A stretch of DNA of 7,626 nt from the NCBI GenBank assembly GCA_002440805.1, contig DJVD01000253.1, positions 1-7,626 on the forward strand, read 5' to 3'. This stretch comes from Chloroflexi bacterium UBA6265. GTDB taxonomy: Bacteria > Chloroflexota > Chloroflexia > Thermomicrobiales > UBA6265. Below are positions 1 through 5,886 of this stretch, piece by piece. The first letter of the stretch is position 1. The number at the start of each line of letters is the position of its first letter. The notes below the pieces were generated by a model that saw only the letters and a list, made by a program, of their open reading frames with translations, was not told the origin of the DNA and did no database searches. A program made the position numbers and the translations under genes.

Positions 1-390
1 GTGTAGGTGCCGGCATCAACGCCGGTGAACGTTGTGGTGCCAGTTCCATCATCGGAGGCTTCCGCAACAACATTGCCGTTGGCGTCAATCAGCGCATAGC
101 TCGCGCCGGGAACCGGAACGCCATTGGCATCGGTGCGAGAAACAATCAGGTTGCCGACCTGCGGGATCGCAGCGGCAGACACGGTCACTGGGGTGTCGGA
201 GTTGGCGGTAATGGTGACCTGTTGGTCGGCTCCGGCCTCATTGCCATCCGGTGTCACGGTTTCGCGCAGGGTGTAGGTACCGGCATCGACGCCGGTGAAC
301 GTTGTGGTGCCGGTTCCATCATCGGCGGCTTCGGCAACAACATTGCCGTTGGCATCAATCAGCGCGTAACTTGCGCCGGGAACTGGAACG
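1..390 (-). repeat. Tandem 270-bp (90-residue) Cna-B domain repeat inside the secreted protein gene
   Basis: Positions 1-120 and 271-390 align without gaps at an exact 270-bp period. I count 10 differences in 120 bases, and 9 of them are silent. The one coding change is Ala (residue 461) to Ser (residue 551). Identity falls away over the rest of each unit, and the two older units upstream (about 540-990) are diverged, with longer loops. The similarity is therefore concentrated in the N-terminal half of the domain. The repeat probably continues past the left edge. Confidence 0.85.
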
Positions 391-1706
391 CCGTCGCTGT
401 TCGTGCGAGTGACGACCAGGTTGCCCTGTTGCACAATCGCGGCGCTTTGCACCGGTACATCGACAGATTGGTCTGCGGTGACCGTCGCGGTGGTTTCGCC
501 AGCGGGTTCATAGCCATCCGGGGTACGCGTTTCGCGCAACGTAACATCGCCGGCAGGCACGCCGAAAATGCCGATGCGGCCATCGTCCGGGACGTCGCCA
601 TCTTCGTCGCAGGCGCTGCCCACGACTGTTCCGGTGGCGTCAACCGCTTCAAAACAGGCGCCGCCCACGGGATTGCCATCGGCGTCCTGTCGCAGCACCA
701 CAATGTCTCCAGTGGCCGGACCTTCGGAACGAATTTCGATCGTGCTCTTGCCAGCCTGGATATCTACCTGCTGATCGGCAACGGCGTCCTGGCCATCGGC
801 GGGTGTTGTTTCGCGAAGGGTGTAATTACCTGGCTCAAACCCGGCCGGGAAGCGCACGATGGTCGTGCCATCGGCCTGGCCGTCATCGATATCGCAGCCC
901 CGGCTTTGGTTGGTGCCTTCCAGCAGGTAACAGCTGCCAGGGAGCGGATTGCCGTCAGCATCGGTGCGCGTCAGGGTGACTTCGCCATAGCCCTCGGATT
1001 CAACATTAATGATATTGCCGCTGGCATCGAAGGTAATGCGATTGCTGCCGGCGGTGAGATTGGTATTCAAAGGTACGGTGACATCGCCAATGGTCACCTG
1101 CAAATCAACCGGGCCATCATTCTCAACATTGATTGATGTGGCCACATAATTAGCGCCATCCTGCTTCAGCGCCACGGTACCAAAGGGACCATTCACGCTG
1201 GCAAGCACTGGCGCGGGCTGCACGGTTTCCTCGCGCGTGGCGGTATTGAACTCGGCGTAGATACCAGCCTGGCCCTCAGGAACATTCACCTGTCCCTCGG
1301 CCAGCGAATATTCGGCGTTATCGCGATCGATACCCACAAGTTCCCATGCCCAGTTTCCCGGCGGCACGGCAAAGGCACCGGTCCAAAGCCCGTTGTTGTT
1401 TTGCAGCCGGGTTTGATCACAGTTCACATCGAAGGGATTGCAGCCGAACTGGGCCTGGAAATCGCCGACGAGCACGATGCGCTCGAAGCCAGCGATATCG
1501 CGGTCCAGCGGTTGCTGTTGCGCCAACATCCGGGCGCGATCGGGCGATATGGGTGTGGCGGTGGCCGAATCAAGCGAGAAGAGCGGCGCAAACAGGCCGA
1601 TCACCATTGCCACGATGCCCAGCCAGTGAAGGATTTTCCCGCTGCCGGTAAGGTCCGGTGCGCCCGACGTGCGCTTCCGCGTGGTGTGTAGTGCCATTCG
1701 TGCCAT
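1..1706 (-). CDS. Secreted X25 / Cna-B-repeat surface protein, 3' end beyond the window
   Basis: Start ATG at 1706, with 568 codons visible before the left edge. A signal peptide is visible: basic N-terminus (R10-K11-R12), hydrophobic core at about 29-45 and a likely cleavage site after A48-T49-A50. Residues 73-135 resemble the X25 module of pullulanase-like proteins (IVLVGDFQ, two Cys at 89 and 96, then TRL, LWTGAF). Residues 156-235 are a beta-rich linker. At least four prealbumin-like Cna-B/SdrD-type domains follow at about 238-331, 332-425, 426-515 and 516 onward. Each has a DxxGxPxxGA/S turn, and the complete ones have a TLRET strand. The catalytic-type Glu of that strand is kept, but the usual Lys of the first strand is Arg (R247, R339, R434, R524), so intramolecular isopeptide bonds are unlikely. 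Domains 1 and 2 carry Cys pairs (259/271, 351/366). The likely role is an extracellular stalk or adhesin, by inference. The C-terminal anchor (LPXTG, membrane helix or other) cannot be seen. Confidence 0.85.
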   Translation of the reverse strand, partial: MARMALHTTRKRTSGAPDLTGSGKILHWLGIVAMVIGLFAPLFSLDSATATPISPDRARMLAQQQPLDRDIAGFERIVLVGDFQAQFGCNPFDVNCDQTRLQNNNGLWTGAFAVPPGNWAWELVGIDRDNAEYSLAEGQVNVPEGQAGIYAEFNTATREETVQPAPVLASVNGPFGTVALKQDGANYVATSINVENDGPVDLQVTIGDVTVPLNTNLTAGSNRITFDASGNIINVESEGYGEVTLTRTDADGNPLPGSCYLLEGTNQSRGCDIDDGQADGTTIVRFPAGFEPGNYTLRETTPADGQDAVADQQVDIQAGKSTIEIRSEGPATGDIVVLRQDADGNPVGGACFEAVDATGTVVGSACDEDGDVPDDGRIGIFGVPAGDVTLRETRTPDGYEPAGETTATVTADQSVDVPVQSAAIVQQGNLVVTRTNSDGVPVPGASYALIDANGNVVAEAADDGTGTTTFTGVDAGTYTLRETVTPDGNEAGADQQVTITANSDTPVTVSAAAIPQVGNLIVSRTDANGVPVPGASYALIDANGNVVAEASDDGTGTTTFTGVDAGTY

Positions 1707-1713
1707 CCCTCTT

Positions 1714-1717
1714 CTCC
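1714..1717 (-). promoter_or_regulatory. Shine-Dalgarno deciding the start of the secreted repeat protein
   Basis: GGAG lies 7 nt before the ATG at 1706. A second in-frame ATG at 1697 also has a purine-rich GAGGG 9 nt upstream, so either could be used. The upstream one is preferred for its spacing and because no in-frame ATG, GTG or TTG precedes it before a stop at about 1797-1799. The choice changes only three residues ahead of the signal peptide. Confidence 0.6.
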
Positions 1718-1766
1718 GCCGCTGAACGTCAGAACGCTGCGTATGTAGATTGCATGCTTGTATCTT

Positions 1767-1845
1767 ACCCGCTCGTGAGCCCGATTTATGCCTCCCTCAC
1801 GGTTTCCCGGGTGATGATGGCCACAGCCAGGCCGTGGCCATCATC
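1767..1845 (-). promoter_or_regulatory. Candidate structured leader upstream of the secreted repeat protein gene
   Basis: Read on the minus strand, a perfect 12-bp stem (1834-1845 with 1813-1824, 9-nt loop) is followed without a gap by a second potential fold. That fold has a 5-bp outer stem (1808-1812 with 1767-1771), an asymmetric internal loop of 6 and 2 nt, and a 6-bp inner stem (1796-1801 with 1774-1779) closing a 16-nt loop. It ends about 60 nt before the start codon at 1706. No T-run follows the 12-bp stem on either strand, so it is not a standard terminator. I do not recognise a known riboswitch class. It could instead be a palindromic intergenic repeat or a protein-binding site. The 12-bp stem is directly visible; the second fold and any function are inferred. 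Confidence 0.4.
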
Positions 1846-1907
1846 GGGCAGCGGCGGCATTGGAGAAGGGAAGAAGGACAAGTTGTCCGGGTATGCCACT
1901 GCCTATC

Positions 1908-1952
1908 TATAGAAACGCCCCGGTGTGCAGATTGGTTACACGTACCGGGGCG
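1908..1952 (-). terminator. Candidate rho-independent terminator after aroA
   Basis: On the minus strand, starting 6 nt past the aroA stop, CGCCCCGGT (1944-1952) pairs perfectly with ACCGGGGCG (1916-1924) around a 19-nt loop. The sequence TTTCTATAG follows. The position just after the stop, the GC-rich stem and the short T-rich tail fit intrinsic termination. The large loop and the interrupted T-run make it less than ideal. Confidence 0.65.
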
Positions 1953-1958
1953 AAAACC

Positions 1959-3293
1959 CTAAATGAGGCGATTGGTGCCGGTGAGGTGCAGGAGCGTATC
2001 CCAGTAATCGGGGAACGTCTTGGCCGTGCAGCCGGGATCAAGGATACGCACGCCCGGCGCACGCAGCCCGGTGACGCCGAAGCTCATCGCCATGCGGTGG
2101 TCATCGTACGTCTCGATTTCCGCCGGAGTGACCGGGGCCGGCGTGATCGTCATGCCGTCGTCGAACTCGTCCACCAGCTGGCCAAGTTTGCGCAGTTCTG
2201 TGGCCACGGCGCTGATGCGATCGGTTTCCTTGATGCGATTGTGGGCCACACCGCGAATCGTCACCGGGCTATCGGCAAACGGCGCGATTGCCGCCAACGT
2301 TTGCGCCGTATCGGAGATATCCGCCATATCAAAATCGCCGCCGTGCAGCACCCCATCGACGGGACCGCGGACGATAGTCTCGGTCTCGCGCACATCGATA
2401 GAAGCGCCCATCTGCTCCAGCACGTAGACGAAATCGAGGTCACCTTGCATGGATTCCATGCCGAGTCCCTCCACCCGCACCTCGCCGCCAGTGATGGCGG
2501 CAGCGGCGAAAAAGTAGCTGGCATTGCTGGCATCGGGCTCGATGGCATACACCTGCCCCTGGTAGCGCTGGCCCGGTGCCACCCGGAACTGCCGATAGCC
2601 CTCGTCGATGTCGGCATCGACCCCGAATGCCGCCATGACATCCGCGGTGATATCGATATACGGCTGCGACACCAGCTCGCCATCGACGTGAATTGTGAGA
2701 CCGTTAGCTGCATAGGGCGCGGCCATCAGCAAGCCCGTGAAATACTGGCTGCTCTTGTCGCCCGCCATGGTGACCGTGTCGCCGGGGATGCCATCGGCGC
2801 TAATCTCGATCGGCGGATAGCCATCCACCATGGTTGATCGGGCGGTTACGCCGAGATCGCTCAACGCCTGTATCAACGGCGCGATCGGGCGTTCACGCAT
2901 CCGTGGCACACCATCCAGGACAAAGCGGCCATGCCCCAGCGCGACCATCGCCGCCAGGAAACGCATGCTGGTGCCGCTGTTGCCAAGAAACAATTCGGCT
3001 TCCATGGCCGGGATGTCGCCACCGCAGCCGGTGACCACGAAGTTGCCGGCGTCCGGATCGGTGACCACGCGAATCCCCAACTGGTTCAGCGCGGATGCCA
3101 TGTAGCGCGTGTCATCGGAATAGAGCGCCCCGGTGAGGATCGATTCGCCGTCGGCCAGCGCGGCGATCAACAGCGCCCGATTGGTGATGCTCTTGCTGCC
3201 CGGCACCTTCACGGTACCGCGCACCGGCAAGGTGACAGGTGCCAACTCCAGCATTTCGGATCGGAACGACGAGTTATTGATCAACATACCCAT
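1959..3293 (-). CDS. aroA: 3-phosphoshikimate 1-carboxyvinyltransferase (EPSP synthase)
   Basis: Cytoplasmic enzyme of the shikimate pathway. It transfers the enolpyruvyl group of PEP to shikimate-3-phosphate to give EPSP, the precursor of chorismate and the aromatic amino acids. The 444 residues match the usual family length. Visible motifs include PGSKSITNRA (K34), LGNSGTSMRF (104-112), DGVPRMRERP (127-136), GDKSSQYFTGLLMAAP (178-193), DASNASYF (254-261), the catalytic Asp of ISDTAQ (D328), NRIKETDR (E356), TYDDHRMAM (395-403) and CTAKTFPDYW (K425). By counting, D328, E356 and K425 line up with E. coli D313, E341 and K411. The start at 3293 has GGAG at 3304-3307 (10-nt spacing) and an in-frame TAA just upstream. 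F112 stands at the position of E. coli P101, while the glyphosate-critical Gly (G107) is kept. The gene follows the DarA-type gene by 89 bp and ends just before a terminator-like stem. Confidence 0.97.
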   Translation of the reverse strand: MGMLINNSSFRSEMLELAPVTLPVRGTVKVPGSKSITNRALLIAALADGESILTGALYSDDTRYMASALNQLGIRVVTDPDAGNFVVTGCGGDIPAMEAELFLGNSGTSMRFLAAMVALGHGRFVLDGVPRMRERPIAPLIQALSDLGVTARSTMVDGYPPIEISADGIPGDTVTMAGDKSSQYFTGLLMAAPYAANGLTIHVDGELVSQPYIDITADVMAAFGVDADIDEGYRQFRVAPGQRYQGQVYAIEPDASNASYFFAAAAITGGEVRVEGLGMESMQGDLDFVYVLEQMGASIDVRETETIVRGPVDGVLHGGDFDMADISDTAQTLAAIAPFADSPVTIRGVAHNRIKETDRISAVATELRKLGQLVDEFDDGMTITPAPVTPAEIETYDDHRMAMSFGVTGLRAPGVRILDPGCTAKTFPDYWDTLLHLTGTNRLI

Positions 3294-3323
3294 GGATTAG
3301 CAACTCCGGGTGGGGAAACACCA

Positions 3324-3345
3324 ACGCCGGGGACAACCCCGGCGT
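3324..3345 (-). terminator. Perfect 9-bp GC hairpin between the c-di-AMP receptor gene and aroA
   Basis: ACGCCGGGG (3324-3332) and CCCCGGCGT (3337-3345) form a perfect stem with a 4-nt loop. On the minus strand it lies 37 nt past the DarA-type gene's stop and 16 nt before the aroA SD site. It is followed by TGGTGTTTCCCC, a poor T-tract. It may act as a weak or partial terminator, a 3'-end stabiliser, or a leader element affecting aroA expression. The sequence does not decide between these. Confidence 0.45.
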
Positions 3346-3382
3346 GGCATTTTGGCTTGAAATCTGATTGCTCGTGGTACGG

Positions 3383-3673
3383 CTACAGGCGTTGATATTC
3401 TTCGAGATCCAACACAAACACCGTGGCGGCGGCTGGCTTGCTCGATTGCCCCTGCACCGTGACTGGCTGACCGGCGTGTGCATGCTGCTGAATCAGCGCC
3501 AGCACCTGGTCGATCTGCTCCTCTTCGGCACCGATCATCAGGGTGGTGTTACCGCGGCGCAGGAATCCGCCCGTGCTGGCAAGACGTGTGGCCCGAAAAT
3601 CTTCTTCGAGCAATGCATCCACTACGGCATCGGCATCTTCGTTCTGGACAACAGCAATGATCAGTTTTTTCAT
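3383..3673 (-). CDS. darA: PII-like cyclic-di-AMP receptor, DarA/PstA (YaaQ) family
   Basis: Small cytoplasmic protein of 96 residues, of the PII-like family that binds cyclic-di-AMP as a trimer. Its downstream partners are mostly unknown. The family core is unmistakable: MKKLIIAVVQ at the N-terminus, then FRATRLASTGGFLRRGNTT (26-44), MIG (46-48) and the C-terminal strand ATVFVLDLEEY. Residues corresponding to reported ligand contacts in S. aureus PstA (R26, T28, G35, F36, N41, G47 there) appear here as R27, T29, G36, F37, N42 and G48. The stretch between the second helix and the last strand is shorter than in the roughly 109-residue Firmicutes proteins. ATG at 3673 has a good GGAGAG at 3680-3685 with 6-nt spacing. 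The gene lies 81 bp after ruvX, so it is probably co-transcribed but independently translated. No diadenylate cyclase is in the window. Confidence 0.9.
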   Translation of the reverse strand: MKKLIIAVVQNEDADAVVDALLEEDFRATRLASTGGFLRRGNTTLMIGAEEEQIDQVLALIQQHAHAGQPVTVQGQSSKPAAATVFVLDLEEYQRL

Positions 3674-3754
3674 GATCCACTCTCCAAATCAATCATCGGC
3701 CGCGCGGGCATCGTGATGGGTTCATAGTACCACGAGGGTTTGCCGTTTCTGGAA

Positions 3755-4183
3755 CTATCGTCCAATTTTCCAGCGTTGCTCGTCGAGGTACCCCTGCAAG
3801 ATAACCGCTGCCGCGATGTTGTCGATATTCTGCTTGCGTTTGTCGCGCCGGGTTCCCTGCCGAATCTGGGCCTGCTCGGCCACCGCCGATGACAGCCGCT
3901 CGTCGCTATAAACAAACTCGATGCCGAGATTCGCAGCCAGCGCTTCGGCGGCTACCCGCACGGTTTTTGCCTGAGGACCTTCCCGGCCCGAAAGCCCAAT
4001 CGGCAACCCGACGATCACCCGGGCAATGCCATACCGTTCGATCAACGTCCGCAGTTCTCCTGCCACATCGCCAGCGGCATTAATCGTTAACAACGGACTG
4101 GCGATCATCCCCATTTCATCGCTAATAGCAACGCCGATGCGCTTTTCGCCCATATCCAGGCCCAGAAGGCGTTCATACGCCAT
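3755..4183 (-). CDS. ruvX: RuvX/YqgF family putative pre-16S rRNA nuclease
   Basis: RNase H-fold nuclease of 142 residues, normal for the family. In E. coli YqgF takes part in 5'-end processing of pre-16S rRNA; Holliday-junction resolution has also been proposed for relatives. Motifs: LGLDMGEKRIGVAISD (D10), VIVGLPIGLSG then EGPQA (57-72), the SDERLSS segment (E95) and NIDNIAAAVILQGYLDE (D121). The three acidic residues expected for the metal site are therefore present. The start at 4183 is chosen because the family N-terminus (MAYERLLGLD) begins there and its A is shared with the TAA of the upstream gene. A longer frame opening at 4291 would add 36 residues unlike the family and overlap the upstream gene by over 100 bp. 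A weak GGTGG lies 7 nt before the ATG, so translational coupling probably supplies most initiation. Confidence 0.95.
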   Translation of the reverse strand: MAYERLLGLDMGEKRIGVAISDEMGMIASPLLTINAAGDVAGELRTLIERYGIARVIVGLPIGLSGREGPQAKTVRVAAEALAANLGIEFVYSDERLSSAVAEQAQIRQGTRRDKRKQNIDNIAAAVILQGYLDEQRWKIGR

Positions 4184-5886
4184 TAGTTTGCCACCGTGGC
4201 TTCGGGCGATGGCGTCGCCGGGCCGCCAAGGGGATCGGCGATCTGAAGATCGATCCGACCGCCATCCTTTGGCATTCGCTTGAACCACCAACCGGGACTG
4301 ATTTCGAGGTCATAGTTCTCAAATTGAGCCACTCCATCGAGGATGGCGTGGGCCTCATCCCACGACGATCCGGCGAGGGAATCGCGGATGTCGTTCGCTG
4401 CTTCATCTGTCACCACCGCATGGGCGGTGGCGGTGGCGCTCACCCGGAACTGGACATTATCCGGTGCCGGCGCCAATGCCAGCGGATCACCCAAGACCAC
4501 CGAATCAGGATCGATCACATATCCCTCCGGCACTTGCGAGGCCAGGCTCTCGCGGAAAAATGCCGTGGTCTGCTCGGACACAACTGTTTGGTCATAGATC
4601 AGGCCCGTGGCCTTCACCGTGCCGGAGACGCTGATCTCCTCGGCCCGGTCACCCGGCTTGGCAGTGATGGTATAGGGAGGTACCTCTGACACTACCGATG
4701 GTTCCACCACGGCCTGTCCCTCCGGCAGTTGGCTATTCCAGCCGGCAGCGGCGGCTCGGGTGTGTTCGTTGATGATCTTGTCTTCCAGGGCCTGGATATC
4801 GGCCTCCGCCACAATCGGCACCTCAATATCGGTGCCCCCTTCAATCGCCGCATCGCGATTGCTGTAATGCACTCCCAGGTCGGCGACCACACCGGTAAGC
4901 ATGCCCGCTTCGGCGTTCCCTGCCGATCCCGGTGCTGTGGCAGTGACGTTCACCGTGGCCTCGCCAGCAACATTGTTCGATGCGGGCGGCACCGTAACGT
5001 CGCTATCGGTGGTGTAACTGGCACCCTGGTAAATGGTGAGCGTGGTCCCCTGCGGCACCGCGATCTCGCCAGCAGTGGGATTGCGCAGCAGTACTGTGCC
5101 CTTGGCGGTATCTTGTGGGGTGCGATCAATCCCTGTGGTCGGCACCGAGATGGAATACGGTACGTCGGCCTCGGCCGCCGTGGCCGGGGCGGTGAACTCG
5201 ATATCACTTGGCAGTGATGCCCCCTCGGCCGCCACCGCATAGTTCACTTCGCTGGTGATGGTGGTTGATTTCACCGTCGCCACAATTGTTACATTCGGCA
5301 GCGCATACCAACCCGCGATTGTCGCGATCAACCCCGCCACAAGCACGATCGCGAGGATTTTGCCGGCCTTGCGGGCAGTAGCACCAATGGCCGAGGGTCC
5401 GTCGTCCTCGATGTAATCGAGCGAGCTCGCTTCCCTACGCTGCTGGCGAGTCTGGTTGGTGGGCGCGTTCTTGCCGCCACGATCCAAATCCTGATCGCGC
5501 TTGCGCCGTCGGCGCGGTGGCTCATCGTCCTGGTTCTGGTTCACCCACGTATCGTAGCTGCGGGTGTTGCCCAACAACGTATCCGGCGGCCGCCAGCCAG
5601 AAGCTTCCCGCTGACCGGCATCACTGGTGCGGATGCCAAACATGCTGGCGAGCTGTGCCCGCAAACTGTCGCTGCTATCCAGGATCAGCGTCACTCCGGC
5701 GCGCTCGGCTGTATCCTTCAGCGCCCGGAACTCCGCCACCGTAAGCAACACCGGGCAATGATCGGGGATGGCGAGCATGATCGTTTCGTCGACATGCCGG
5801 CGAACCTCGGCGAGGACCGCCGGCATGGATGCATCTGCCTCGATCTCAACTCGGGTTGGCTGCGGTGGATCCTGGCGCTTTGGCAT
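4183..5886 (-). CDS. Single-pass membrane protein with baseplate-J-like external domain
   Basis: A 567-residue protein of unknown function. Residues 1-90 form a compact alpha/beta-looking cytoplasmic domain (ETIMLAIPDHCPVLL, later GVTLILDSSDSLRAQLASMFGI), resembling small NTPase- or STAS-like folds but not assignable. Residues 110-165 are a charged, low-complexity linker with RRRRKR at 125-130. One transmembrane helix spans about 176-197. Positive charge on the N-terminal side suggests the C-terminal part is outside. Residues 262-335 carry the baseplate-J-type pattern: GTVLLRNPTAGEIAVPQGTTL, then YTTDSDVTVPPA and the NVTATAPGSAGNAEAGML stretch. Such proteins are often annotated baseplate J/gp47-like in Chloroflexota, but no other phage tail gene is nearby. 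Two later modules repeat a helix followed by (L/V)PEG and beta strands (about 365-400 and 437-465). The C-terminus contains the motif PGWWFKRMPK, then RIDLQI. ATG at 5886 directly abuts the alaS stop. Confidence 0.88.
   Translation of the reverse strand: MPKRQDPPQPTRVEIEADASMPAVLAEVRRHVDETIMLAIPDHCPVLLTVAEFRALKDTAERAGVTLILDSSDSLRAQLASMFGIRTSDAGQREASGWRPPDTLLGNTRSYDTWVNQNQDDEPPRRRRKRDQDLDRGGKNAPTNQTRQQRREASSLDYIEDDGPSAIGATARKAGKILAIVLVAGLIATIAGWYALPNVTIVATVKSTTITSEVNYAVAAEGASLPSDIEFTAPATAAEADVPYSISVPTTGIDRTPQDTAKGTVLLRNPTAGEIAVPQGTTLTIYQGASYTTDSDVTVPPASNNVAGEATVNVTATAPGSAGNAEAGMLTGVVADLGVHYSNRDAAIEGGTDIEVPIVAEADIQALEDKIINEHTRAAAAGWNSQLPEGQAVVEPSVVSEVPPYTITAKPGDRAEEISVSGTVKATGLIYDQTVVSEQTTAFFRESLASQVPEGYVIDPDSVVLGDPLALAPAPDNVQFRVSATATAHAVVTDEAANDIRDSLAGSSWDEAHAILDGVAQFENYDLEISPGWWFKRMPKDGGRIDLQIADPLGGPATPSPEATVAN

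Noticed and set aside
222..1136. 304-residue plus-strand open frame
   Set aside because: It lies fully antisense to the Cna-B repeat gene. Its Gly/Ala/Ile-rich periodic sequence is the complement of the repeat codons, it matches no family I know, and the minus frame has a signal peptide, domains and an SD site.
1707..1766. Sigma70-type promoter near TAAGAT on the minus strand
   Set aside because: The -10-like hexamer matches only 4 of 6 positions and no reasonable -35 lies 16-18 nt upstream.
1876..1888. Small palindrome GGACAAGTTGTCC as an operator
   Set aside because: It is 6 bp per arm around a single base, occurs once in the window, and is too weak to assign.
1860..2837. 325-residue plus-strand open frame
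   Set aside because: Antisense to aroA, whose catalytic motifs are intact. Its His/Arg/Asp-rich composition is typical of a high-GC shadow frame.
2931..3395. 154-residue plus-strand open frame
   Set aside because: Shadow of the aroA 5' region and the adjacent gap. It runs through the hairpin at 3324-3345 and resembles no family I recognise.
4184..4291. Upstream extension of ruvX to an ATG at 4291
   Set aside because: It would add 36 basic residues unlike the family and overlap the upstream gene by 109 bp. The ATG at 4183 gives the canonical N-terminus.
4700..5120. Prophage or contractile tail module, suggested by the baseplate-J-like domain
   Set aside because: No sheath, tube, spike or other tail genes are adjacent. 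The protein has a transmembrane helix and sits in a housekeeping operon.
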